Positions 1 to 7,284 of a stretch of DNA of 20,396 bases are shown one piece after another. The position numbers and the translations under genes are program-made. The notes beneath the pieces are model-generated. The model was given only the letters and a program-made list of their open reading frames with translations, had not been told where the DNA came from and searched no databases. Source of the stretch: Myxococcales bacterium (GTDB lineage Bacteria > Myxococcota > Myxococcia > Myxococcales > Anaeromyxobacteraceae); contig JAJYHA010000183.1 in the NCBI GenBank assembly GCA_021784995.1, positions 1 to 20,396 on the forward strand, written 5' to 3'. Each line of letters opens with the position of its first letter. The first letter of the stretch is position 1.

Positions 1-309
1 CACCGCGGCCGGCCTGTAGCGGCGGACCAGCTCCAGCGACTCCGGCGCGTCCACGTCGTGGCGCGTGATGACGAGCCCCGCGCGTACGCAGGCCCGCTCG
101 GCGCGCTTCAGCGCCGCCTCCGTGCGGGCGCAGCGAGCGCACCGGTGCGACGTCAGCACCACCACGCGCGGCCCACCCGCGGGGAAGGCGGGGCCGGCGG
201 GCGGCGCCTCCACCTGCCCCGCGCCGCGCGGACACACGCCGCCGGTGCAGGCGGCGCCGGCTGGCGCCGCCCCGAGGGCGAGGGTGAGTGCGGCGAAGAG
301 GAGGTGCAT
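1..309 (-). CDS. Exported thioredoxin-like CxxC protein (3' end cut by window edge)
   Basis: Only the first 103 codons are inside the window; no stop is met before base 1. The N-terminus has a hydrophobic stretch followed by an Ala-rich cleavage-type region (about residues 3-20), so export to the periplasm is expected. After a Pro/Ala/Gly-rich linker there is a beta strand (RVVVLTS) leading into C57-A-R-C60 and an amphipathic helix, then a second strand (LVITRHDVD), the layout of a thioredoxin/glutaredoxin-fold redox centre. Two further cysteines sit near the mature N-terminus (C21, C26). The ATG at 309 has a GGGAG Shine-Dalgarno 4 nt upstream. It lies 65 nt downstream of htrA on the same strand, which fits a role in envelope thiol redox or protein quality control. 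The exact family cannot be fixed because the C-terminal half is missing. Confidence 0.6.
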   Translation of the reverse strand, partial: MHLLFAALTLALGAAPAGAACTGGVCPRGAGQVEAPPAGPAFPAGGPRVVVLTSHRCARCARTEAALKRAERACVRAGLVITRHDVDAPESLELVRRYRPAAV

Positions 310-374
310 GGCGGCTCCCGCTCGGTCGGCACGCTACCACGGTGCGAGCCACGTCGCGCCGGGGGGATTCGCAC

Positions 375-1820
375 CTACCCCAGGTCCACGGGCACGAAGA
401 GGCGGGTCGGGCCTCGCTCCACGAGGAGGGCCAGGTGCTTGCCCGCCCGCTCGACCGCGGAGCGGAGCTGGTCGGGACCCTGGACCTCGTCCCCGTTGAC
501 GGCCAGGATCACGTCTCCCGGCTGGATTCCGGCCCGGGCGGCCGGGCCCTCCACGCCCTCGACCTCGACCCCTCCCACCACCCCGGCGGCCTGACGCTCC
601 TCGGGCCGGAGCGGCCGGACGACGAGGCCCAGGCGGCCCCCCTGCTTCTGGCCGCCCTCGGCCGACGCCAGGCGATCGGCCGACTCGCCGACGCGCACCT
701 CGATCTCGCGGCTCGCGCGGTCGCGCCACACCTGGAGCCTCGCGCTGCTGCCGGGGCCCAGGTCGGCCACCCGCGGCGGGAGCTCCGCCGAGCTCGCCAG
801 GGGCGCGCCGTTCAGCTTCAGGATCACGTCGCCGGGCCGCAGGCCGGCCTTCGCCGCCGGACTCCCCGGCTCCACGGAGCTCACCAGCGCGCCCTCGGCC
901 CGGGCCAGCCCGAAGGACTCCGCCAGCGACTGGTTCACGTCCTGGATGGCGATCCCCAGGTGCCCGCGCACGACCTTCCCGTGCGCGAGGAGCTGCCGCT
1001 CGACCTTCATCGCGACGTCGATCGGGATGGCGAACGAGAGGCCCATGTAGCCGCCCGACTGCGTGAAGATCTGCGAGTTGATGCCGATGACCTCGCCGGA
1101 GGCGTCGAAGAGGGGGCCGCCCGAGTTGCCGGGGTTCACGGCCACGTCGGTCTGGAGGAACGGGACGTAGCCCTCGTTCGGGAGCGACCGCGCGCGCGCC
1201 GACACGATCCCTGCGGTGGCGCTGTTCTCGAAGCCGAAGGGTGAGCCGATGGCGAGCACCCACGATCCCACGCGCGTCCGCGACGAGTCGCCGATCCGCA
1301 CCGTCGGGAGGCCCTTCGCGTCGATGCGGAGCACCGCCACGTCCGTGCTCCGGTCCACCCCCACCACCCGGGCGGCGAACTCGCGCTTGTCGGTGAGCTT
1401 GACCTTGACCTCCGTGGCGCCGGCGACCACGTGGGCGTTGGTGAGGATCACCCCGTCCGGATCGACGATGAACCCCGACCCGAGGCCGCGCGTCGGCGCC
1501 GACCCCTCCTGCTCCGGGACGCCGAAGCGGCGGAAGAAGCGGAGGATCGGGTCGTCGGGGTCGATCCGGGCCGGGCCCGCCGCGTCGCCCTTCACGTTCA
1601 CGATCCCGGTGGTGCTGACGTTCACCACCGCCGGCCCGTAACGCTGCACGATCTCCGTGAAGTCCGGCGGCGTGACGCGGCCCACCTGCGCGCCGGGCGC
1701 TGGCGGCGCCAGCTCCGCGGCATGGGCCGAGGCGATCTCGTGACCGCGGTAGGCATATCCCGTCGCCAGGGCTCCGGCGATCGCCGTCGCGACGCCGGCG
1801 CGCTTCCATTTCCCGTTCAT
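375..1820 (-). CDS. htrA: HtrA/DegP-type periplasmic serine protease with two PDZ domains
   Basis: This 481-residue protein is a Do/DegP/DegQ-family protease-chaperone that degrades or refolds misfolded envelope proteins. An N-terminal basic patch and hydrophobic segment (residues 4-24) act as signal peptide or anchor. The trypsin-like domain (about 52-280) shows all three catalytic residues: H130 in TNAHVV, D160 in STDVAVL and S233 in NPGNSGGPLFD, with the substrate-binding strand GGYMGLSFAIPID after it. PDZ1 is about 284-375 (RGHLGIAIQDV, then GSPAAKAGLRPGDVI) and PDZ2 about 395-478 (GPAARAGIQPGDVILAVNG). Length and architecture are normal for the family. The ATG at 1820 has AAGGAG 5 nt upstream. 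It lies 80 nt downstream of a two-component system on the same strand, and a CTTAA-type dyad sits in that gap, so stress induction by the neighbouring regulator is plausible but inferred. Confidence 0.95.
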   Translation of the reverse strand: MNGKWKRAGVATAIAGALATGYAYRGHEIASAHAAELAPPAPGAQVGRVTPPDFTEIVQRYGPAVVNVSTTGIVNVKGDAAGPARIDPDDPILRFFRRFGVPEQEGSAPTRGLGSGFIVDPDGVILTNAHVVAGATEVKVKLTDKREFAARVVGVDRSTDVAVLRIDAKGLPTVRIGDSSRTRVGSWVLAIGSPFGFENSATAGIVSARARSLPNEGYVPFLQTDVAVNPGNSGGPLFDASGEVIGINSQIFTQSGGYMGLSFAIPIDVAMKVERQLLAHGKVVRGHLGIAIQDVNQSLAESFGLARAEGALVSSVEPGSPAAKAGLRPGDVILKLNGAPLASSAELPPRVADLGPGSSARLQVWRDRASREIEVRVGESADRLASAEGGQKQGGRLGLVVRPLRPEERQAAGVVGGVEVEGVEGPAARAGIQPGDVILAVNGDEVQGPDQLRSAVERAGKHLALLVERGPTRLFVPVDLG

Positions 1821-1885
1821 GATGGCTCCTTCCTCGATCCGGCCGCGCGTCCGAGCGGCGGCCTCGGAGAGGAAGCTAGGGGACC

Positions 1886-1908
1886 CGCCTTAACGGAATC
1901 TTAAGGCG
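1886..1908 (-). promoter_or_regulatory. Inverted/direct repeat upstream of htrA, PmrA/QseB-box-like
   Basis: CGCCTTAA (1886-1893) and TTAAGGCG (1901-1908) form a perfect 8-bp inverted repeat with a 7-nt centre. The same DNA contains CTTAAC-N5-CTTAAG, two half-sites starting at 1889 and 1900, 11 bp apart (one helical turn). That is close to the tandem YTTAAK-N5-YTTAAK site bound by PmrA/QseB-type OmpR regulators; one of twelve half-site positions departs from it. It overlaps the kinase stop codon (1901-1903) and lies about 70-85 nt before the htrA start. A terminator hairpin is an alternative, but no T-run follows and the stem is AT-rich at its top. Confidence 0.45.
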
Positions 1909-3217
1909 CCCCGTCCCGGGCGGGGAAGGTGGCGCGGACGGTGAGCCCGCCCCCCGGCGTGTCGCCGAGCCGCAGCGTGGCGCCGTGCCGGTCGGCGATC
2001 GCCTTCACGATGGCGAGGCCCAGCCCGGCGCCGCCCTCGGCGGTGCCGCGCCGGAAGAAGCGATCGAGCACCCGCCCTCGATCGGCGGCCGGGATCCCGG
2101 GACCGCCGTCGGCGACCTCGAGGTAGGGGCGCCCGTCGGCCACCGCCGCCGACACGTCGATCCGGCCCCCGGCCGGCGTGTGGCGGACCGCGTTGTCCAC
2201 CAGGTTGGCGAGCAGGGTGCGGAGCGCCGCCGGGTCGCCGCGCGCCACGGCGGCCTCCTCGCGCCGCGCGGCGCCCAGATCCACCTGCCGGACCTCCGCC
2301 AGCACGGCGTGGTCGGCCACCACCTGCCCCACCAGCTCGGAGAGGTGCACCGTCGAGGACGGCTGCGGGCGCGCGACCTCCGGCTCCTCCCGCGCCAGCG
2401 TCAGCAGCTGCGCGACGACGTGGGCCGCGCGCTCCAGGCCTCGCCGGAGGTCCGCCAGCGCGGCCCCGCGCTCGCCGTCGTCGCGCGCCCGCTCCAGCAG
2501 CTGCAGCTGGAGCTGCAGCGCGGCGATGGGGGTCCTCAGCTCGTGCGCGGCGTCGGCCACGAACGCGCGCTGCGTCGCGAGCGCGGCCCCGAGCCGGCCC
2601 AGGAGGTCGTTCAGGGCCCGGACCAGGGGGACCACCTCGCTCGGAGCGTCGGCCTCGGCGATCGGCTCCAGGAGGGTGGGGGTGCGCGCGCCGACGTCGC
2701 CCGCCAGCCGATCGAGCGGCGCGAGCGCGCGCCCGACGATCCACCAGACCAGGAAGGCGAGCAGCGGCAGGGCCAGCACCAGCGGCGCCAGGGTGCGCAG
2801 CGCGGCCGCCAGCGCCAGGCGCTGCCGGATGGCCAGCGGCTGGGCGACCTGGAACACCCTCCCCGCCAGGTCCGCCGAGAAGACGCGCCACTCGCCGCCG
2901 CGACCCGGCACCGTCGCGAGGCCGAGCTGCGCGATCGCGGGGAGGCCCGTGTCGACGTCGGACGCGTAGAGCCGCGCGCCGTCGACGTCCCAGATCTGGA
3001 TCACGAACTCGAAGCCGGGCGCGGAGACCGCTCCCGGCGCCGGCCGCCGCCCGAGCGCCTGGTCGCGCAGCGACAGCGCCAGCTGGCGCAGGTGGTAGTC
3101 GAAGACGGCGTCGATCTCGCGCCGAGTGAGCCGGTAGACCACCGCGGTGGCGGCCACCGTGACCACGCTCACGGCCACGAGCAGCGTCGCGAGCAGGGTT
3201 CGCCGGACCGAGCTCAC
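1901..3217 (-). CDS. Membrane sensor histidine kinase, QseC/TctE-like
   Basis: This 438-residue sensor kinase presumably phosphorylates the regulator encoded just upstream. Transmembrane segment 1 (about 7-28) and segment 2 (about 138-162) enclose a roughly 110-residue periplasmic sensor region with no metal-binding motif that I can see. A HAMP-like linker (163-215) precedes the dimerisation/phosphoacceptor helix with H225 in AHELRTP. The ATPase domain has the N-box N342 in NLVDNAVRHTP, the G1 box D370 in DGGPGI and the G2 box GGAGLGLAI (395-403). Start choice: GTG at 3217 overlaps the regulator stop as GTGA, and the hydrophobic N-terminus begins right there. The open frame runs further upstream but that part is antisense-like and out of frame with the regulator. 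The ligand is unknown; an envelope-stress cue is inferred from htrA next door. Confidence 0.9.
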   Translation of the reverse strand: MSSVRRTLLATLLVAVSVVTVAATAVVYRLTRREIDAVFDYHLRQLALSLRDQALGRRPAPGAVSAPGFEFVIQIWDVDGARLYASDVDTGLPAIAQLGLATVPGRGGEWRVFSADLAGRVFQVAQPLAIRQRLALAAALRTLAPLVLALPLLAFLVWWIVGRALAPLDRLAGDVGARTPTLLEPIAEADAPSEVVPLVRALNDLLGRLGAALATQRAFVADAAHELRTPIAALQLQLQLLERARDDGERGAALADLRRGLERAAHVVAQLLTLAREEPEVARPQPSSTVHLSELVGQVVADHAVLAEVRQVDLGAARREEAAVARGDPAALRTLLANLVDNAVRHTPAGGRIDVSAAVADGRPYLEVADGGPGIPAADRGRVLDRFFRRGTAEGGAGLGLAIVKAIADRHGATLRLGDTPGGGLTVRATFPARDGAP

Positions 3218-3876
3218 GGGCGCCCCGGGACCAGGTAGCCGACGCCGCGCACCGTCCGGATCCACTGGGGCCCGAGCTTCCGCCGCAGCGCGTGCACGTG
3301 CACCTCCACCGCGTTGCTCTCCACCTCCTCGCCCCACCCGTACAGCCTCTCCTCGAGGCGCGCCCGCGACTGCGGGCGGCCCGGGCGCTCCAGGAGCGCC
3401 TCCAGCAGCGCGAACTCGCGGGCGGAGAGCGCGACCTCCTTGCCCTCCAGCGTCACCCGGTGGGCGGCCGCGTCGAGCCGGAGCGGCCCGTGCTCCAGGA
3501 CCGCCTCCGCGCGGCCCGCGGCGCGGCGCTGCAGGGCCCGCACGCGCGCGGCGAGCTCGTCCAGGTCGAAGGGCTTCACCAGGTAGTCGTCCGCGCCTGC
3601 GTCGAGGCCCGCCACGCGGCTCCCCACGGCGTCCTGGGCCGTGACGACGAGGACCGGCACCCGGGCGCCGCGCCGCCGGAGCGTCCGCAGCAGCTCGAGG
3701 CCCGAGCCGTCGGGCAGGCCGAGGTCCAGCAGCACGACCTCGTACGGCTCGCCCGCGAGCGCCCCGGAGGCCCCCGCGACGTCGCGCACCCAGTCCACCG
3801 CGTGTCCCTGCTGCCGCATCCCGCGGCGCACGGCATCGCCGATCATGGCGTCGTCCTCGACGAGCAGGAGCCGCAT
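3214..3876 (-). CDS. OmpR/PhoB-family response regulator
   Basis: This 220-residue DNA-binding response regulator pairs with the kinase that overlaps its stop codon. The receiver domain begins MRLLLVEDD with the acidic pocket, has the phosphoacceptor D51 in LLDLGLPDG, the conserved Thr in VVTAQD and Lys in YLVKPF. A winged-helix domain follows (about 125-217), with REFALLEALL and the recognition region VEVHVHALRRKLG, ending in TVRGVGYLVPG. These features place it in the QseB/TctD/PmrA branch rather than the PhoB/KdpE branch, as judged by eye. ATG at 3876 is preferred because MRLLLVEDD is the canonical start; an in-frame GTG at 3885 would add three residues. It is the first gene of the minus-strand cluster, and a TATAAG element lies shortly upstream. 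Confidence 0.92.
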   Translation of the reverse strand: MRLLLVEDDAMIGDAVRRGMRQQGHAVDWVRDVAGASGALAGEPYEVVLLDLGLPDGSGLELLRTLRRRGARVPVLVVTAQDAVGSRVAGLDAGADDYLVKPFDLDELAARVRALQRRAAGRAEAVLEHGPLRLDAAAHRVTLEGKEVALSAREFALLEALLERPGRPQSRARLEERLYGWGEEVESNAVEVHVHALRRKLGPQWIRTVRGVGYLVPGRP

Positions 3877-3899
3877 GCATGCCACCAGGGCTGCCGCCC

Positions 3900-3928
3900 C
3901 TTATATGCGCCCTCGTACCGTCCGTCGC
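3900..3928 (-). promoter_or_regulatory. Possible promoter of the two-component operon
   Basis: In an otherwise GC-rich gap, the minus strand carries TATAAG (3905 to 3900), one mismatch from the -10 consensus, with GCGACG (3928 to 3923) 17 nt upstream sharing only the GAC core of a -35 box. Transcription would start close to the regulator ATG at 3876, giving a very short leader. The -10 match is what I see; promoter function is inferred. Confidence 0.35.
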
Positions 3929-3989
3929 GTCCGGGCAACGGTGACCCGGGCGGGACGGGACGTGTCCACCTCGCGGGAGGCGCGACGAC

Positions 3990-4637
3990 ATGGCCGGCGA
4001 ACCCCTGGTGCTGTGGGGCGAGAGCAAGCTCGAGAGTCCCTACGTGTTCTCCTGCTTCGTGGCGCTCCGCGAGAAGCGCCTCGACTTCGAGCTGCGCACG
4101 CTCTCCCTCGCCGGCGGGGAGCACCGCCGGGGCGACTATCCGGACCGCTCGCTCACCGGCCGCGTCCCGGCGCTGCAGCACGGCGACCTCTGGCTCGCCG
4201 AGTCCTCCGCCATCGACGAGTACCTGGACGAGGCCTTCCCGTCGCCGCGTCACCCGCCGCTCTACCCGACGCGCATCGACCAGCGCGCCCGCGCACGCCA
4301 GGTCCAGGCCTGGCTCCGCAGCGACCTCGTGCCCCTCCGCGCCGCCCGGCCCACCTCGAGCGTCTTCGGCCGCGCGGCGGTGAAGCCGCTCGACGAGGCC
4401 GCGCAGGCGTCGGTCACGGCCCTGCTGCGCGTCGCCGGGGCGCTGATCGCGCCCGGCGCCGACTACCTCTTCGGCTGCTCGTTCTCCATCGCCGACGCCG
4501 ATCTGGCGCTCATGCTCCAGCGCCTGGTCGCCAGCGGCGACCCCGTCCCCGCCGCGCTGAAGGCCTACGCCAACCGCGTCTGGACGCGCCCGTCGATCGG
4601 GGAGTGGCTCGCGCGCCACGACGCCGCGGCCCGCTGA
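3990..4637 (+). CDS. yfcF: Glutathione S-transferase, YfcF-like
   Basis: This 215-residue cytosolic protein has the two-domain glutathione transferase fold: a thioredoxin-like N-domain (about 5-85) and a helical C-domain (about 95-212). It resembles E. coli YfcF along its length by recall: LWGESKLESPYVFSCFVAL with the likely catalytic Ser near residue 16, the cis-Pro loop RVPAL (P60), the glutathione-binding ESSAIDEYL (71-79) and the C-domain signature RARARQVQAWLRSDL. YfcF is known for glutathione transferase and peroxidase-like activity and has been linked to oxidative-stress defence. GGGAGG lies 9 nt before the ATG. It is divergent from the two-component system and converges on the metal-permease gene, whose frame overlaps its last 128 nt. 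Confidence 0.88.
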   Translation: MAGEPLVLWGESKLESPYVFSCFVALREKRLDFELRTLSLAGGEHRRGDYPDRSLTGRVPALQHGDLWLAESSAIDEYLDEAFPSPRHPPLYPTRIDQRARARQVQAWLRSDLVPLRAARPTSSVFGRAAVKPLDEAAQASVTALLRVAGALIAPGADYLFGCSFSIADADLALMLQRLVASGDPVPAALKAYANRVWTRPSIGEWLARHDAAAR

Positions 4638-5418
4638 CCCGGCGGCGCTCGGCGCCGCGGACGAGCCGGCGCGCGAGGAGGCTGGCGAAGAAGAGCGCCC
4701 CCGCCACCGCGATGATGAGCGGTCCGGTGGCCCGGTGCAGCGCGGACGCCAGCGCCTCGCCCGCCAGGGTCGACGCCACCGCGACCGCCACCGCGAGGGC
4801 GAGCATCTCGTCGAGGCTCCGCGCCAGGTGCTTCGCGACGGCGGCCGGGATGATGACCAGCGAGCCCATGAGCAGCACGCCGAGGTACCGGAGGCCGAGC
4901 GCCACCGTGAGGGCGAAGGCGAACAGGTAGACGAGATCCAGCCGCGCCACGCGCACGCCGGAGGTGCGGGCCAGATCGGCCGAGACGAGCGACAGGAGGA
5001 GGCGGTGCCTCTGCGTGAGCACGAAGGCGGCCACCGCGCCCGCCGCCACGAGCCCCAGCGCCGCCTCCCAGCCGCCGAGGTCCCCCGGCGCGCCCAGCAG
5101 GGCGTCGATCAGGTCCTCGCCGCTCGCCAGCATGCTCCCGATCGCCAGCGCGATCGAGAAGACGACGCCGATGACGGTCTCGGTGGCGATGCGGGTCTGG
5201 CGCTCGAGCGCCCAGACGAGGAGCGTCCCCAGGAAGAGCGCGGCCAGCCCGCCCGCGATCGGATGCAGGTGGAAGAGGAGCGCGAGCCCGATGCCGGGCA
5301 GGGCGACGTGCGAGAGCGCGTCCGAGGCGAGCGACATGCGCCGCATGACGGCCACGCAGCCCACCAGGCCCGCCGCCACGGCCATCCCCACCGACAGCGC
5401 GATCCCGGTCCAGGCCAT
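4510..5418 (-). CDS. znuB: ABC-3 family metal (Zn/Mn) transporter permease, ZnuB-like
   Basis: This 302-residue integral membrane permease has about eight hydrophobic segments up to residue 252. It carries ABC-3 family features: MRRMSLASDALSHVALPGIGLA (residues 25-46) as the cytoplasmic coupling region, RLDLVYLFAFALTVALGLRYLGVLLMGSLVIIPAA in the second half, and a final TGPLIIAVAGALFF segment. It imports Zn, Mn or Fe in known relatives; the metal here is unknown. The ATG at 5418 directly abuts the TGA of the ATPase gene, so translational coupling is likely. Unusually, about 50 Arg-rich residues (253-302) follow the last membrane helix, and most of them are encoded antisense to the end of the glutathione-transferase gene. 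This suggests loss of the original stop. The symbol is a family-level assignment. Confidence 0.85.
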   Translation of the reverse strand: MAWTGIALSVGMAVAAGLVGCVAVMRRMSLASDALSHVALPGIGLALLFHLHPIAGGLAALFLGTLLVWALERQTRIATETVIGVVFSIALAIGSMLASGEDLIDALLGAPGDLGGWEAALGLVAAGAVAAFVLTQRHRLLLSLVSADLARTSGVRVARLDLVYLFAFALTVALGLRYLGVLLMGSLVIIPAAVAKHLARSLDEMLALAVAVAVASTLAGEALASALHRATGPLIIAVAGALFFASLLARRLVRGAERRRVSGPRRRGARATPRSTGASRRGWRRPSARRGRGRRWRPGAGA

Positions 5419-6108
5419 TCAGTGCCGATGGTGACGGAGAGGCGCCCCGTAGACCTGCGCGATCCGTTCCGGCGTCAGGATCTCCTCCGGGGGCCCGACG
5501 CAGGGCTGCTCGCGCGAGAGGCAGAGCACGCTGTCCGCGTGGCGGTACACCACGCTCAGCTCGTGCGAGATGAGGAGGAGCGTCAGCCGCTCCGCCTCCT
5601 GGACGCGCCGGATCATCTCGTAGAGCCGCTCCTCGCCGGGCTCGTCCACCCCGGACGTCGGCTCGTCGCAGAGCAGTACGGTCGGGCGGCCCATGAGCGC
5701 GAAGGCCAGCAGCAGCCGCTGGAACTGCCCTCCGGAGAGCGAGCCCAGGGGCTGGTCCGCGACCCCGGCCGGCAGCGCCACCAGCTCGAGCGCCCGCTGC
5801 GCGGCCTGGGGCGCGACGTCGGCCACCGCCGCCTTCGCACGCAGGAAGTCGCGTCCCGAGACGGGCAGGTCGCGGTCGATGTCGAGCTTCTGGGGGACGT
5901 AGCCGATCCGGGTCCCCGAGGCCCAGCGCACGGTCCCCTGATACGGCAGCGAGCCGATGAGCGCCCGGAAGAGCACGGTCTTGCCCGAGCCGTTGGGCCC
6001 GATGACCGCGAGCGCGCTCCCCTCCGCCACGTCGAAGGTGACCCCGCGCAGCACCTTGCGGCCGCCGAGCACCACCGACAGCTCCGCCACCTCGAGCGCC
6101 TTCGCCAA
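5419..6108 (-). CDS. znuC: ABC transporter ATPase for metal uptake, ZnuC-like
   Basis: This 229-residue nucleotide-binding subunit energises the permease encoded directly downstream. It has Walker A GPNGSGKT (37-44), Q-loop Q73 in YVPQK, signature LSGGQ (124-128), Walker B TVLLCDEP (143-150) with E149, and switch H182 in LLISHEL. The YVPQKLDID.DLP segment and the extra C-terminal tail ending LRHHRH are typical of ABC-3 partners; the His tail could bind metal. Start: an in-frame TGA lies two codons upstream, so the first usable codon is TTG at 6108, preceded by GGGAGG 9 nt away. No periplasmic binding protein gene is in the window, so the ligand receptor must be encoded elsewhere. Zinc versus manganese cannot be decided from sequence alone. 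Confidence 0.88.
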   Translation of the reverse strand: MAKALEVAELSVVLGGRKVLRGVTFDVAEGSALAVIGPNGSGKTVLFRALIGSLPYQGTVRWASGTRIGYVPQKLDIDRDLPVSGRDFLRAKAAVADVAPQAAQRALELVALPAGVADQPLGSLSGGQFQRLLLAFALMGRPTVLLCDEPTSGVDEPGEERLYEMIRRVQEAERLTLLLISHELSVVYRHADSVLCLSREQPCVGPPEEILTPERIAQVYGAPLRHHRH

Positions 6109-6295
6109 CGGTCACCACCTCCCGGGCGCACGCGGGCGCCGATCCGAGCGCGACAGCCTACACCGCTTCGGCCGGCGGAGCCCGGAACCGGCCCGCGCGA
6201 GGACGTGCCGCCGACGCCCGACCCGGTTAACATCAGCGGAACCCTTTGACGGAGCGCCGGCTCCAACCGTCCGTCGCAACGAGGAGTTCTAGCGC

Positions 6296-6499
6296 ATGCC
6301 CATCTACGAATACGCGTGCCGCCGGTGCAAGCAGGTCTTCGAGCAGCTGATCGTCCGGCGCTCCGACGAGGGCGAGATCCAGTGCCCCGCCTGCTCCGGC
6401 GCCGACGTGGAGCGCGTCATGTCGCGCCCCGCAGCCACCTCCCCCCGGGGCGGTGGGAGCGGCGGGAGCGGCGGCCGAGCCTGCGGCCCGGTCGGCTGA
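6296..6499 (+). CDS. FmdB-family zinc-ribbon protein
   Basis: This 67-residue protein begins MPIYEYACRRC, the hallmark of the FmdB/CxxC_CXXC_SSSS regulatory-protein family. Two knuckles, C8-x2-C11 and C30-x2-C33, would bind one zinc. The C-terminal third is a low-complexity Gly/Ser tail ending RACGPVG with a fifth cysteine (C63). The family is often annotated as a putative regulator after the formamidase/acetamidase locus, but its real role is unsettled. GAGGAG lies 9 nt before the ATG. It is divergent from the metal ABC transporter across 187 nt, which may simply be chance or may mean shared metal-responsive control; I found no convincing Zur, MntR or Fur box in that gap. Confidence 0.9.
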   Translation: MPIYEYACRRCKQVFEQLIVRRSDEGEIQCPACSGADVERVMSRPAATSPRGGGSGGSGGRACGPVG

Positions 6500-6510
6500 G
6501 GCATCTGAAC

Positions 6511-6528
6511 GCCGCCCGGTCGGGCGGC
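6511..6528 (+). terminator. GC hairpin after fmdB-like gene
   Basis: GCCGCCC and GGGCGGC form a perfect 7-bp stem with a 4-nt centre, 11 nt after the stop codon. A second perfect 7-bp stem (GGCCGCC at 6559-6565 with GGCGGCC at 6572-6578) follows. Neither is followed by a T-run, so these are terminator-like hairpins rather than textbook Rho-independent terminators. Confidence 0.35.
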
Positions 6529-6647
6529 AGGAAGGCTTCACCCGGACACACGCCGGACGGCCGCCGGGAGCGGCGGCCGCCCCCTGACACCGGACCGCTC
6601 ACCCGTGACCGTGGGCGCGCGGCCCGGATCGCACGAGGAGGATGCGG

Positions 6648-7250
6648 GTGACCAACTTCGACGCGAAGGCCAGGACCTGGGACTCCGACCCCGCCAAGGT
6701 GGAGCGGGCCGAACGAGTCGCCGAGGCGATCCGGCACGAGGTGCCCGTCTCCCCCTCGGCGAACGTGCTCGAGTACGGGTGCGGCACGGGGCTGCTCGGC
6801 TTCGCGCTGCAGCCGCACGTGAGGCAGCTGACGCTCGCCGACGCCTCGCGGGAGATGCTCGCCGTGCTGCGCGAGAAGATCGCCGCCACGGGCGCGAGCA
6901 ACATGACGCCGGTCCTCCTGGATCTGCTCCGCGATCCGGCGCCCAGCTCACGCTACGACCTGGTCTGCACCCTCCTGACGCTCCACCACATCACGGACGT
7001 CGACGCCCTGCTCGCCCGCTTCCACGCCTTGGTGGCCCCGGGTGGCACGCTCTGCATCAGCGACCTCGACACGGAGGACGGCTCGTTCCACGGCGCGGGA
7101 TTCGACGGCCACAACGGCTTCGACCGGACCGACCTCGGCCAGCGGCTCGAGCGGGCCGGGTTCCGCGACGTGAGCTTCACGACGCCCCTCTCCGTCGAGA
7201 GGGGCGGCCGTACCTACCCGCTCTTCCTGGCGGTGGCGCGCAGGCCCTGA
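6648..7250 (+). CDS. Class I SAM-dependent methyltransferase
   Basis: This 200-residue soluble enzyme has the Rossmann-type methyltransferase fold. Motif I is LEYGCGTG (41-48), the acidic residue after strand 2 is D65 in LTLADAS, post-I and motif IV regions are SSRYDLVCTLLTLHHI (100-115), and motif VI-like LVAPGGTLCISDLD (128-141) follows. This matches the small Methyltransf_11/25 type with the N-terminal FDAKARTWD signature. The substrate cannot be predicted. Start: GTG at 6648 is preferred because GAGGAGG (6635-6641) is 6 nt upstream; the ATG at 6642 would touch that Shine-Dalgarno. It converges with the DUF6125-like gene, and a small GGCCC/GGGCC hairpin lies between them at 7262-7275. Confidence 0.88.
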   Translation: MTNFDAKARTWDSDPAKVERAERVAEAIRHEVPVSPSANVLEYGCGTGLLGFALQPHVRQLTLADASREMLAVLREKIAATGASNMTPVLLDLLRDPAPSSRYDLVCTLLTLHHITDVDALLARFHALVAPGGTLCISDLDTEDGSFHGAGFDGHNGFDRTDLGQRLERAGFRDVSFTTPLSVERGGRTYPLFLAVARRP

Positions 7251-7284
7251 CGGCGTGGACCGGCCCCGGCGGGCCACTCCCCCG

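Noticed and set aside
3218..4027. N-terminal extension of the sensor kinase in its own frame
   Set aside because: That stretch is the response-regulator gene read in another frame; the extension is Arg/Ala/Gly low-complexity with no domain.
6246..6274. TTGACG as a -35 box for the FmdB-like gene
   Set aside because: Nothing like a -10 element lies 16-18 nt downstream.
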